A stretch of DNA of 64,000 bases from Liolophura sinensis (taxonomy: Eukaryota > Mollusca > Polyplacophora > Chitonida > Chitonidae). The stretch covers positions 13,511,338 to 13,575,337 of the forward strand of contig NC_088302.1 of NCBI RefSeq assembly GCF_032854445.1, in the 5' to 3' direction. Every line of letters starts with the position of its first letter. Position 1 is the stretch's first letter. The notes below the pieces were generated by a model. That model made no database searches. It was not told where the DNA came from and worked only from the letters and a program-made list of their open reading frames with translations. Positions 23,901 to 35,963 of the stretch are shown here, piece by piece. Both the position numbers and the translations under genes were made by a program.

Positions 23901-25278
23901 TGCAGGACATTTCGGCATGGAACTTTGCAAACCACGTGCTAGAGAATTTCTCTACTGGCCGCTCATGTGTTCACAAATTGAGGACTATGTGAACAGCTGT
24001 AGCACATGTCTTGAACACAGATCCTCCCTACCGAAGGAACCGATGATGTCACCGCCGATAACCGATACAAACGGGCCATGGAAATTGTTAGCCACAGACC
24101 TGTTTGAGTGGTACAACCGTAATTATCTCATTGTGGCTGATTATTATAGTACACTATTTTGAGATCACTATTTTTTATTATGAAGAAAGCCCAGACCGAT
24201 GGTACTGACCCGTACATGGGACTGTTAGTCTACAGAAATACACCCACTGATGGAACCGCTACACCAGCTAAACTCCTAATGAGTCGTCGTCTTCGAGACA
24301 ACCTCCCAGTCCAACAAAAACGGCTCCGTCCATCTGTACAAAACGTAAAAGATGTACAAAGGCGACTTTCACAGAAACGGATGAACAGTGAGAAATACTA
24401 CAACCGTAACACCCAATCTCAAAAACCATTAAAGGAAGGAGAGGATGTGTACGTGCAACAACTCAATGGAAAATGGAAACCAGCGATAGTGAGAAAAGTA
24501 GCCGACATACCACGATCATATATTGTCTCCACATCTGATGGTGGACATTATCAACGGAACCGTCGTCACATCATTCCGTCCAAACCAGCCCCGCTAGCCA
24601 ACAGTCCGAACAACAAATCAACAGGCTCGACACCTTCCACCGCTGGAAAACCCATTTCCTCCCGAGACTCCGAAACCACCAGACACATCTCCAATTTCAC
24701 AGTTCTCACGTTTTGGTCGAGGTATTAAGCCCAATATTTTATCTGATTTGACAACTGGATAAAGTGGAAGTGTGTATGTGTTATTGTGAGCACAGTTTGT
24801 TTTGCTCTCAGTTGCAGATCTCAGTCAGAATTCCAGCTCCAACAGTGAATTTGTGAATCAGTGATTAATGTATGCATTCTATTCAGTTCATTGGATTCCA
24901 TCATTCCTCGGCGTCTCAATGAGTGATGCATTTACAGATAGTTTCGGTTTTTCCATCACTCAGATTCATGGATTTGGATGATTCAAAGTGCTATGATAAT
25001 TTTATTTGCTATGTTCACTTGTTCCGAATTGTGTGATCTTGATATTCTTCTGAAAGTTTAATGGATGGATAAATTTGTGTTTAACTTTAAAACCTGGTGA
25101 ACCACGGATATCATTTGACCAACTCCAACTCAAGTTTTAAGTATCAAACTGACTCTACAAATACTTACAGTTTGCAGTGTATTCTATTTTGTTTTAAATT
25201 GAAATTTGTTGCATTTGAAATGTATACTTGGGCAGTCCTTTAGAAGCGAACATAAGACGGTAACATAAAAGTATCGCA
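20956..25278 (+). mobile_element. Broken Ty3/gypsy LTR retrotransposon (fossil)
   Basis: A 5-bp target duplication CTTGT flanks it (20951-20955 and 25279-25283). The 5' LTR ends ACGGTAACATAAAAGTATTACA just before a primer-binding site TGGTGTCAGAAG at about 21223; a near-identical end motif closes the element at 25278. In order I see a gag-like part with a CCHC zinc-knuckle region (about 21.9-22.0 kb), a protease region (DTGA, near 22.17 kb), reverse transcriptase (22.4-23.0 kb), RNase H (23.2-23.5 kb), an integrase zinc-binding region (23.85-24.05 kb) and a C-terminal region with a chromodomain-like or GPY-like stretch (24.4-24.7 kb). The order PR-RT-RH-IN marks Ty3/gypsy. It is broken, with at least half a dozen breaks, and is not active. 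The two LTRs match well only at their ends. Confidence 0.85.
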
Positions 25279-25337
25279 CTTGTTACATTATGAGACACAA
25301 GTATCTCGACCTACCATTTTCGTGGCCTTTTCATGTT

Positions 25338-25460
25338 ATAGTTAGTGCGTCCGCCCCTATCAAAGCGGGAAGACCTACCTGCGATCAAACCCGGGCCAGG
25401 TCATACCAAAATCATTTAAAAGTTAGTACTTGTTGCTACCTTGCTCAGGCTGAGCCATAG
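25338..25460 (+). mobile_element. 5' fragment of a tRNA-derived SINE, CACT-tail family
   Basis: Has a tRNA-like head (GTTAGTGCGTCCGCCCC, AAGCGGG) and a B-box-like GCGATCAAACCC, then the body CCAGGTCATACC. It is the same family as 47672-48017. The element is cut off and continues into unrelated sequence. Confidence 0.65.
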
Positions 25461-26219
25461 GTGGGAGAATCGTCTGAACGCTGGTCAGAAGTCCATTGTC
25501 TAGAACTGGAACTCATATAGCAGAAGGATAGCCAACAAGACAAAACCACGTTATTTCACGGTCTCGACGAGAAATTCCGTGAATGTAACAGTACATGGCT
25601 AGGCTGTGGGTGAGGAAATGGGTGCCGGGGTCTCTATCAGCACACAGACCCCCATTACAACTTCCGTTTTTCGGTAGGGTAGTTCTGTGTATTTTAGGGT
25701 ATAAAGTCTTATTTTGCTCCCAAGCGGCCATGTTTGGTGTACAGGTGCATGCTTGGTATTAAAATGCTGGAAACTGTCTAAACTTTGAAGAGGTATGAGC
25801 TTTGTTGATGAAAGTTTGAAATTCTGGGCGAGAGGACACAAGGTGTGAGGTAGTGATGAGGCTGCGAGTGACGTCCCCTTGGCGTTGCTAGGCACGCCTC
25901 CCAGCTGCCGGCATGGAAAGGTCCAGATTTTGACAGTCAACCTATGTCAAGATTTTTATGGCTCGTTTCTCGCAGGCTGGGCCAGGTATGCACCAAAGCT
26001 TATTGGTCACGGAATGTTTGGGACTGAGCTACAGTGCTAGACGTTAACATTGTCGCTTATGGAAAATGAATGGGGGTCTGAGACCATCAAGTTACTGACC
26101 TGTTTTTTTCTCTTCATGGGACATACTGATAAGGTCTCGTCTTACTAAATCGACGTTACATGACATAGGTATGTGGCGACAAGAATTTTTGAGCGATCCC
26201 TTACCACTGGTGGGTAAAT
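25461..26219. other. Gene-free stretch
   Basis: No gene or repeat recognised between the SINE fragment and the LINE. The frames here lack ATG-led coding character or known motifs. Confidence 0.4.
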
Positions 26220-26233
26220 TCTACCGGTTAGTT

Positions 26234-27418
26234 CAGAAGCCATCCATTGTTCCTCCACTGGGTGTCCGCATCCAGGAACATGTGCAAGCAGCTGGACTTT
26301 GGCTGGATACTATCACCCCCATACGCATCCAGGAAGATCCACCGTGGTTATGTCCTGAGCCTCGGGTTGATACCTCGCTCTCCTCCTTGAAGAAATCTTC
26401 CACCAACCCTTTAGTATACCAGCAGGAGTTTAGTAATATGTGTTCAAAGTATCCATTTTATCACCGCATATTCACTGACGGTTCCAAGAATGATGATAGC
26501 GTGGCTTCTGCCGCTGTCCTTGGGCCCAGAACCATTTCAACACGGTTTCCAAATTCCTGTTCTGTATTTACTGCGGAAGCCAAGGCAATTTTGTGCGCAC
26601 TTCGGTCCATTCCAGAACTAGGAGATAGCAAATTTCTCATCTGCTCTGACTCCCTTTCCTGCCTCCAGGCAATTCGGCCTAGTTAGCCTGTACATCCAGA
26701 CATTATGTCTATCAGGGAGATGTTTAAACGACTTAATGAAGATTTTATCATTGTCTTTTGTTGGGTGCCCGAGCATGTGGGTATCCCTGGGAATACTGCT
26801 GCAGATGAAGCCGCGAAGGCGGCTTTGCATTCCGTTACTACCCAAACTGACGTTCCATATTCGGACTTGCGTTCACTTATTTGCTCCTATATCAAGCGCT
26901 TGTTTCAGGCTCAATGGGATGACCAGACAACCAATAAACTGCATGATATTCGTCAGTTTGTTGGTCCAGCGCCTTCCCTTTCACGGCATCGTCTCCGCTC
27001 TTGCATTTTGAGAAGGTGTCGTATCGGTCACACACGTGCTACGCATGGGTATTTGTTGAAAGGAGAATATGCTCCTCATTGCTTTGCTTGTGATCAACGG
27101 TTCACAGTCAAGCACATATTGCTTGACTGTGGCGACTTTGCTCCTGTACGAGATTCCTTTTATCACGTGAGCTCTCTTTCAGAACTTTTCAATTCTGTAG
27201 AAAGTGATACTATTTTTGACTTTCTCTCTACCATTGGTATGGCAGGAAAGCTGTGATTTTAAACTACCGTCTGTGTTTGTTATGTGACTTCTGGTGTCCT
27301 TTTTTGACTGAATAGTAAATGAATTATCCGTAGTAGATCGACTACTTGACGTTTTATTGTCGCGATAAAACTGAAATATTGTTGAAAGCGACGTTAAAAC
27401 TTTCACTCACTCACTCAC
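26234..27418 (+). mobile_element. 5'-truncated LINE with target-site duplication
   Basis: A 12-14 bp direct repeat TCTACCGGTTAGTT brackets it (26220-26233 and about 27419-27432). The insert encodes the C-terminal part of an ORF2 protein: QKPSIVPPLG, an RNase H domain (FTDGSKN, the Glu in FTAEAKA, ICSDSLS, then WVPEHVGIPGN and ADEAAK), and a final zinc-knuckle-like CFACDQ-HILLDC. The frame is open to 27256 except for one in-frame TAG at 26684-26686, probably from CAG. The 3' end has TGTTGAAAGCGACGTTAAAAC then (CACT)n. The RNase H domain and the tail suggest the I/Nimb side of the LINE tree. It is dead on arrival by 5' truncation and looks fairly young, with a single stop and near-perfect target repeats. 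Confidence 0.9.
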
Positions 27419-27432
27419 TCTACCGGTTAGTT

Positions 27433-29311
27433 TTTACCTCCGACGGTAAAATCTTTTCAAAGTGGCTGCTTTTCAAAGTGGCGACAATTTAGCTACATTC
27501 TCGACCAGCCCCACGGATTTTCACATTCCTCCTTCATTTTTTTCATACATTTGACCGATTTTTGTTGTGTTCAACAGTTAATATTATCTCTGGCTTCTTA
27601 CTATTGGTGTGTGGGTAAATTTATGAAATGTAGGTATATTTTCCACATCGAATTTGACATTGTTAATGAAGGTAGCACTTTCGAACTTACCGTGGGTTTC
27701 AATTATCGTCAATTCCCTCTTCTAAAGGTTTCTTTGTCAACAACAATATTTAATTATTCTTTTGCTTTTTAAAAAGTAAACACTTTTGTGGGAGGCGTGG
27801 TATACTTGTTGTTGGTATAAGGTGGCAAGTTACATAGAAAAATACGTGTATAAATGACACATTTTCAGTGTAAAGTCGATATGAAGTTAGCTCTAGCGGA
27901 CTGTTCTGACAGTTATGTAATAGCTTACTATGTCAGAACAGCCAGCCAGAGATAGTCCCTATTTAATTAGTACCATAAAGTCCTGTTGTACCATATTTTT
28001 TTTATCCTCGAAAACCTGATTTTAACACAAATAACCAACTCAAGCAGAAATATCTTTACGACCAAATATTAGATTGTTGAGTCTATAAATGTTAATTCTT
28101 GTTTATGAAAATGCTGGTAATATTTGTTGTTAATGCGCAAATCTGTCTATTCGTTTTCACATGTATTTTGTTTATATTAAAATATGTGCTTTAAAGCCAA
28201 AAAAAAAATGATAAAGTTTAAGTGTTACAAATATATTGGAATTTTATACTTAGACCTAAGGTATTGAGAATTTACTTAACTTTGTCTCCCCTCTCTCGTG
28301 AACTACAGAGAATAAATTATTCTAGATACCAGTGCTTGATACAGTGTGTTAGGAATATGAAAATATTTCATACAATTTTCCTATATAGGCCTGCCTACTA
28401 ATTGTTCACCTGTTAAAATGCATAATTAATTGATGAAATCTACTTGTTGGCATACGCCCACACTGAGTGCTTCACATAGCACACATTCAAATTATTACAT
28501 TTCACCATGTTTTCTGTGTACTCACCAATATGTTCTTTTTTTCAGATTTTCAGTATGTCTCAAAAACCTTGAGACAAGATGGGGCTGGTAAGAAAACACT
28601 GGCGTAAACCTACAGTGAATGAAGTGTATTCGTATGGTGCAGATCAACCGAAATTCTCTCATCCAGATGGTGTCTTGCTGATTTTATTTCACAAGCGACA
28701 GAACGTGAAGTGACAACTGAACAGTGATTCCGATGGATTACTCCCAGACAAGCTCTGCGTGATTTTAGACAAAACATACCAATATCCTGCCATCATTGTT
28801 TTGGATGAGTTTGTGAAATCTGCCTGAACACCCTGAACTATCAAAACCTGCGCAGAGCTCGCTGCACGTTGGAAATTAAAACGGTGTTATATCACTAAAA
28901 TGTTCCTCATGTTGTTATTTAAATACACGTATTTATATCTGATTTGTTTCCTGTTAAAATGCATGGTACCGGTATTAAAAAGAAAATCCAGAGTATTAAA
29001 CTGTCTGCTTTCACAAACACCATTGGTAATTGAATGAATGCAGCCTTGGATTATCTGGCACTTTTTTATAATTGGTATCGTGAAATGTCCTTAGAAAAGT
29101 ATCGAAGTCGTGTTATATGCATGTGTCGTAAAATAAATAAACGATCATATTCAAATATCTTGCCACAAATCCTAACCTTGAAAAGAGAATTTGTATTTCC
29201 GTCTGATCTCGCTCTTTTATCGGGGCATTGGTGATTATAAGCACTCTTAACGTTTGCAGAATCGTCTACCAATATAGGGTGCTAGTCTGCATGTCACATG
29301 TTGGATCTTGT
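27433..29311. other. Gene-free stretch before the right duplication copy
   Basis: No gene recognised apart from the hairpin at 27891-27951. A 44-codon frame at 28580 (MGLVRKHWRKPTVNEVYS...) follows a TTTTTTCAG acceptor-like site, but I cannot identify it and it ends quickly. Confidence 0.4.
27891..27951. ncRNA. microRNA-precursor-like hairpin (candidate)
   Basis: Arms 27891-27911 and 27931-27951 pair over 21 positions with three mismatches, the inner 11 (CTGTTCTGACA with TGTCAGAACAG) perfectly, closing a 19-nt loop. Size and shape suit a pre-miRNA. I recognise no known microRNA seed, so it could also be an inverted repeat of a small transposon. Confidence 0.35.
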
Positions 29312-31624
29312 TCTAGCTTTGGTTGGTGCTTTACCCCGAGCTCATGGGTTTCCTGTACCCATATGATAAATCTTGTACATGTACAAGTGAAATATTCAAC
29401 TATGAAACAATCACTATCAAATACATTGTTGTCTTACAGAACTTCCCGTTGTCGTAATTTTCCCAACACAACGGCGTTTGCGCCATATTTTCCCACCATG
29501 CATCAGCCGTTTCTCAAACGTTTGTAGCGCAATAAAGGGAAAAAATACATGGGTGCGCAGATACGTCACACAATGTATTAGAGACCGAAGAAAAGCGTAA
29601 AGTGCCGTAAAGACTAGCTATAGGGAAGTTGCATACTTCTTTGTAATGGACCTTCCACCTAATCTAGAACAAGTTAACTTGATGCCTGGCACAGACGATC
29701 CAACTTTACATAGCTGGGCGTAAAACACGGAAAATCTCAACCAAACAACGTTCCTTCGAAAGCTGACACATTAACATTTACATTGATGTATAAATCGACA
29801 AACAAATTAACATGCTTTCACCTGGTTACACGAAGGCTGAAACCCGTAAGTTTGTATGTTTTTTGTTCAGTCGGACATTTTTTGTTCAGTTGGCCAAATC
29901 CGGTTACTGGAAAAAGACCGTCAAGCGACAGTTCTAGCTTCATTTCTCAGCAGTGGAAGCCGCTGCGTGGATCCATCGTATTTCTACCACCGACCAAGTA
30001 AAATGTTCTTTTAATAAAACACTTTGAATTACCTTTATTGGCCATGGTCTACGGAAGTAATGCAGCTTCTTTTGTTTCTACTCCATACATGTACAGCTGT
30101 CACTTCTACTTGCCCCTATCACTGTAATCCGTGAGGGCGATTAAAGTTCATTCGCTCTGATTGTTCCCTGATTTAGAATATAGTGTGTACGTAGATAAGT
30201 ACGTTTGTGAAACGGTCCCCAGACACCTGCATGACCTCACTAAGCAGATAAATCTATGGGTCGAAACAGACATTCGTATACCTGTCATCAAGCAAATAAG
30301 GTCAATTCACAAAACGATGTGTCACACAAACCATCAGAAAAAGTATATGAAGAACAAAATAGGACGGAATTATGCAAAGGGAAGCAGTCAACAGCTTTCA
30401 GTCATTTGGGAAAGACGCAAGGTTTGTTCTAGGCGAATGAGTGGAATCGGTATTCAAATCGTGTACCATGCTAGAATATAAGTTGTCGATAAAATGTCTA
30501 TTTCGGTTGCGCTTTGACTGGACATGTTCATATATCCAACATGGTGATCTAATTCACCACGCTGAATATACGGCTCCTAGCCCCGGGTAAAGGGGAATTA
30601 GACAATCATGTTAAACTTGGAGTCAAAGTGTTCGATGAAATAACCTTGACACACTAGTTTTTACAATGGTAACTTATGACGTTTATTGAAGTAGCCTCAC
30701 AACACACTGGAGCTAACAAATACTACAAGACGAGATATGTACACGCGATATGCAGGGCTCCCCCGGTGTGTTACTGTCCCAGTAAGGATGTCATAGTGTC
30801 AAAATTGTCACCTCTGTGACGTCACTAACCGGACAAAGCCGGCAGACACCATACTGGGCAAACTGTTTGCCGTGAAATCAAAACAAAGCTGATAACAGAA
30901 CAAACCTATTCTTTGACAATGGCTTGTGGTTCCCTACTGACACCTCTATCATTCAATTCATTAAGTCCTTGCCGAAACTACAAATCTGAAATTCGAAACC
31001 CAGGAGACAAAGAATATGGAGTCCGACACTTTGGGATAACTGTGTAATTACGAGGATTTATTGGAATTAACTCATGACTAAATATGTATTCACAATACAC
31101 ATTTTACACAATGCACTATACATTTTAGAAAGTAATAAGTTTAAATGTATTTCAATGACTTGCTTAGCAAAATTCGTATCTACATTAAATAAATCCACAA
31201 CATCATTTTCAGGGAATCAGATAATTTAACCTCTTCGAGAACAGTAATATTACAACATTAAAATAGAAGTTACGTACATTGTAAGAGATTGGCTATACGA
31301 CACTGATGGTGTGTTCTGTATATTATACAATGGAGATATGAATTTCAGAATTAGCACAGAGTATTACTGCTCAGGATGTGATCGTGGCATAACAAATATT
31401 TACAAACGGCCTAACTTTGAACTCGATATAACAAATGTTTACAAATGGTTCAGACAGTTTTAGACGTGATAATCATAGCAAATGATGAGAACATCACAAG
31501 TACATTTTATAAGTGAATTTTTGTCAAGCAATAGCGAATTGTATTAAACATACATAATATTCAGCATTCACAATTACATTTTTTTACAGGTTTTGGGCGA
31601 TTGACTTTTTATGAATATCAAGTC

Positions 31625-33765
31625 CTACTTCAATTCAAATGGTGCACATTTATCTGGGTACAGTAAAATTTCGTTTACCATGTTACGAAATTCGATAAAG
31701 TTGGCCAGAGAGAAAATATGGTCGATGAGAGGACGGGAAACCATAGACTCGATCTCAGCTTTTCCAGAAGTTCCGTAGTCGCCGATAGCCAAGGCAAAGA
31801 CAAAAGCCTTCACCTGAAGTCGTCTAACGGCATTTGGCAAGGCGGCTCCGCAGTTAGAGTGTCCGTCTGTTAAAACCAGTACTTCCTTCACGGACTCTGT
31901 AGCCGATCGGATTCCTGTGGGAAGTAAAAAATATACTGTTGTGGACTCTGAACTTATTAACGTTATTATATATAAGGGCAGCGAAATGGGACATAAATGA
32001 ACCCGTCTGCGTTAGTGATTACAAAGTACTATTGTAATCCAACTGCTTGATTTTCTTTCATTGCCAAGACAAAACTATTACCCGAGCGCAAAAGAGTCTT
32101 CGTCATATATCTGACAAAGAAAATAAAATAAGGTTCAAGTGAAAATGTGACGAAAATACAGAGTTATCAGTAAACGATCAGAAATGGCAGTGAAGACAAT
32201 AAGGATACTTGAACAATGACTACAATATCCACAATAGATTTACATATCTGTGATCGATTTATCCATCAATCAAATTACGTATCATATTGGGTATAAAGTG
32301 TAATGTATTTTTTTTTCAAAACGGTTCGCGTTATTTCCAAGTGTACGGTTTCATTCATCAAATAGTTGAAATGCATACCTGTTTTAAAGGTATTCACAAT
32401 ATCTTTGAGGGTTACATTGCATCAAATAATTAAACTGCGTTATGTTTCTTGAATAAAATGCAACATTTTCCAAAAGTAAATTAATGGCTGTACCTGTGTC
32501 GGGTTCAAACATATATTGGCGAGCATATTCGAAAGCATCACCGGTACAGGTGGAACCTCTTGCTTGAGGCATGGCCAGTATGGCGTTTTTCACACTGTTG
32601 ATGGTCCAGTGGGCTTTGAAGTTGAAGTTGAGCACAACCCGGCTGGAGAATGTGATAATGGCGATCCTATTATTTTGTCGACCCCTACCAATGGACCCAC
32701 AGAGTCGCTCTATCAGCTCGGCAAGTTTCTGTTTCGTTGTCGTCCAATCGCTGCTACTTATACTTCCGCTCATGTCAATCATGAAGAGGAGATCACGTGG
32801 CAGTAATGTGACTCCACCATCGCCACCACCAAGCACATGTGCTTCCCGGTTGGGGGCCTCTACTAGTCCCGGAAGTCCAACGGCACGAGAGCTATCGGGG
32901 ATGAAACTGTAGTAGTGAGTATGGCCAGTCATAAACTTATTGTGGAACTTCTGCTGGACTCCCTGTCTGGACCATGGATCTGAGGAAAACAAGTGTAAGC
33001 TCCAAATAAATATGTAGGTAATAAATACAAATGTATGCGCCACAGACAGGATGTAGAGCGGCGTAATAACGCAACATGCGCGCATTAAATATTTTTGACA
33101 GCATTATTTGTGTTGTTGTACTTTGCTGATAAGTATGTACACTGGTTTCGGAAATCAACAGCAGTTTTTTTTTAAATATTCGAAGTTCGAATATGGTAGC
33201 TGTCATTAAGATTTAAAACATCTATTACCTTAAGATTTTATAATTTCGTTCATCCAAAATATTTGGACTTTTAGCAAATATCGGCTTAGAGAAGCCGCTT
33301 CCAAATACTATACCCATGCGTCACTGCCTACATATTCGCCTGGGCTTTTCAGGAGATGGCGCGTCAGTATAATATCAATTAGCTTTGATTGGTGTTTTAC
33401 GCCCTACTTAAAAATATTCCACTTATACGAAAGCGACTGCATCGGTGAGAAGCTCCTGGGTCATTGCGACGCGCTGGTACGCTGTGCTGCTAGGTCCTTC
33501 TATAAAAAGGATTAACAAAATTTGTAATGCTCTAACCTGCTCTAGAGGCCGTTTCTGTCAGTGTCGGACATGGGCTTCCACCATTTCGAGGAGACCGGAC
33601 AATCTCTCGTGTGCGGGTTCGTGTGCCTCCGGGCGCAGGCGCTGACCAGGCTGACCATTCTGACCAGACGGAAACCCCACAGTTCGTTCTTCTTGTACCC
33701 CATCTGTTTCCTTCTACTGACATGGCCAAGTACGCCAACAACACCAGGCATACGATTAATTTCAT
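31625..33765 (-). CDS. Secreted TSR-vWFA protein with intact MIDAS (right copy)
   Basis: Exons on the minus strand are 33765-33537, 32979-32494 and 31914-31625, totalling 1005 nt (334 residues, TAG stop). Both introns are phase 1. Order: signal peptide (MKLIVCLVLLAYLAMSVEG), a TSR at about 24-77 (NCGVSVWSEW, TRTRTRE, NGGSPCP), a linker, then vWFA from about residue 133. The MIDAS set is complete: MIDMSGS, GSTCTGDAF and LTDGHSNCG. The TSR keeps only two of the usual six cysteines, the one before WSEW and the one in GGSPC. Family knowledge says such vWFA domains bind protein ligands through a divalent metal; TSRs bind glycans or matrix. It is therefore probably an extracellular adhesion, matrix or recognition protein; the ligand is unknown. 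It is transcribed away from the plus-strand paralog at 37821. The start was chosen at the ATG opening the signal peptide. Confidence 0.9.
33381..33492 (-). mobile_element. Internally deleted SINE (right copy)
   Basis: Counterpart of 4078-4190 at the same place in intron 1, with the same internal deletion, so insertion and deletion both predate the segmental duplication. Confidence 0.75.
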
Positions 33766-34332
33766 TTTCACAATTGTTTCTGTAAAGAAAAGCAGTAATT
33801 CGTAAATAGAACTTAAAAAAGGATTAATTACCACGAGTGAGTTATTTACCAACATATTTGATCGGCATTTAATGCTATTCTCAAAAATATTTCGACCTCG
33901 AAAAAAAAATGGTGTTGATAATTTAGTAGGCCTATCTTTCTGGCGCAGTGCACCTATTGAGGACTGACAAATAAAATACCAAAAATTTGTGGGTACTATT
34001 CAGGAAAGATCATTTATCAATCCTCCCTCATGTTCGCATTCAGCCAAAAACTCAACGTCCCCCTTTCCCACTCCTTGCACCACCCCACACCCACACCCAC
34101 ATTAAGAGACCGCAGTTTGTATACATTGGAAATTGGAAATTCAACGCTTACACTATGAAGCTATGATGCCAAGCAATAATAAAAAAAAAACAATAAAGAA
34201 AACGTCACACTCCAAGAAGGATACCTACATTTATGCAGATACGTCTGAGGAAGTACGCAAGCAGATCTCTGTCTACCTTCTATCGCTGCTGGATACGAGG
34301 TCACAGCTTTGCCTCTTTCCATCCTCGGTGGC

Positions 34333-34342
34333 TCTTTATATA
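34333..34342 (-). promoter_or_regulatory. TATA box candidate of the right minus-strand gene
   Basis: Same minus-strand GTATATAAAG motif as at 5021-5030, about 570 bp upstream of the ATG at 33765. It is preserved in the duplicate, which is expected at this age. Confidence 0.4.
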
Positions 34343-34879
34343 CGAGTTAGCATCGTACTAACATCCGGCTGGCATGTGCAATGAGGTCACCCGTACTAGG
34401 TCACTACGCAATCGAACAGTAACCAGACTCCCAAAGATCGCATCAGTACGCAAGCGATGATTGGCTGCAGCTCAGAGGTCAGGCTGTGGTTGGGCGCCCG
34501 GTTTGGTCTCTCACAGAACCCGCGTGTTTATCATCCGGCTTTCCAATGACCATATGTTTTTACTCAGCACCACCTCCACCCCCCGTCCTCTCTCCGTCAC
34601 AGATTTTATCAGCCCTTTGTCCCTTTTGTAAGCAACATTTTACGAACACCATTATTATTGACAAAATCTTGGCTTTTTATAATTACGGTACAACTTTCAG
34701 TAAGATTGTGTAATGAGAATTACTTAATTGGCATTGTATACGCGATTTCTTGCAAGGAATGGCAATGGATATATATTTATAGAAATGTACCTTAAAGCTG
34801 CATACAGGTTAATTTTGGTAATTTTGTACGAATTATATTTTCACTTGCAATACTTCCGGCTGCAAAAATATGGTAACTT

Positions 34880-34995
34880 CGTTATTTATTTATTTGATTT
34901 GTGTTTTATGCCATACTCAAGAATATTTTACTTATGCGACGGTGGCCATTATTATGGTGGGAGGAAACCAACGACCATCCGCAGGTTAGCAAAAA
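34880..34995 (-). mobile_element. 3' fragment of the same SINE family (right copy)
   Basis: Duplicate of 5573-5690, with the ATTTATTTATTTG tail at its low-coordinate end. Confidence 0.8.
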
Positions 34996-35079
34996 TATGG
35001 TGGCCTGATATATGATTTCATTATTGTTTAAATATACCTATAACACAAATTTAGAGAGTTTTACATGTTTACTATATAA

Positions 35080-35205
35080 ACGTATTGATTTAACATACAT
35101 AATTTAAAGAAGACAAGTGTCTTAAATGGACAAATGTAAACGTTCAGTTATTTGGGTGGAGACTGGAATATACCAGTACCTGAAGATGTACACGTTTACT
35201 GACTG
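35080..35205. repeat. 125-bp dispersed segment, copy 3
   Basis: Segmental-duplication counterpart of 5774-5898. Confidence 0.7.
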
Positions 35206-35511
35206 TTACTTACCTAATGTGAACGATTACTATTTCAAGGAAAAATAGCTTCGTTCATCTTGTGATAATCACATATATAAAAGCTAAATAGATAAACATT
35301 TGCTCTGTATCTGTAAAACTTATACAGTATTCGCTGAATGTTTACTACAAATTTTAACAGTGTGTATTGGGCACAATCTCAGGAAAGATTGGGATATAAC
35401 TCACCGATTTATTAATATATGTTTATATTCCCACACAAATGTCAGGCGTCTTTTTTTTTTTTCGTGATAGATTATGATTTTGCCAGTAGGCCTATGAAAA
35501 GCAGTTAAATT

Positions 35512-35640
35512 TGTTTAACGCCACACGCAGGATTTTTTCACTTATACGACCGATGGCAGTCAGGCTTGTGGACGAAAGTGAACCGGGTGTCATGCGCCGA
35601 GGCATGCATAAGGGAGGTTACTGATAGACTTCTGATTCAA
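35512..35640. repeat. Second SINE-like repeat family, right copy
   Basis: Duplicate of 6205-6330 with a few substitutions. Confidence 0.45.
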
Positions 35641-35797
35641 ACATGTGGCGTACTGATATGGACACCATGTTTATAAGATACAAGTGCTTTTCGATGAACG
35701 TTAGACTGCACAAACAGCCACACAACTGTATGGTGCCGTTATAGTTGTACGTCGTTTCAATAATAATAATGAAGTTGAGGCATCACCACGTAAATGT

Positions 35798-35963
35798 CCT
35801 CTCCGGCCGTATGTGGGAAGGTCGTCGCAACCTGCGGATGGTCGTGGGTTTCCCCCGGGCTCTGCCTGGTTTCCTCCCACCCTAATGCTGGTCGCCGTCG
35901 TATAAGTGAAATATTCTTCAGAACTGCGTAAAACACCAATCAAATCAAATAAATAAATAAATC
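35798..35963 (+). mobile_element. SINE body and tail, head missing (right copy)
   Basis: Duplicate of 6486-6650; the tail has one more AAAT unit. Confidence 0.85.

Noticed and set aside
26171-26233. Upstream extension of the LINE frame (MWRQEFLSDPLPLVG...)
   Set aside because: It lies outside the target duplication, so it is flanking DNA that happens to be in frame with the LINE.
28580-28714. 44-codon frame after an acceptor-like TTTTTTCAG
   Set aside because: Too short, not recognised, and no partner exon seen.
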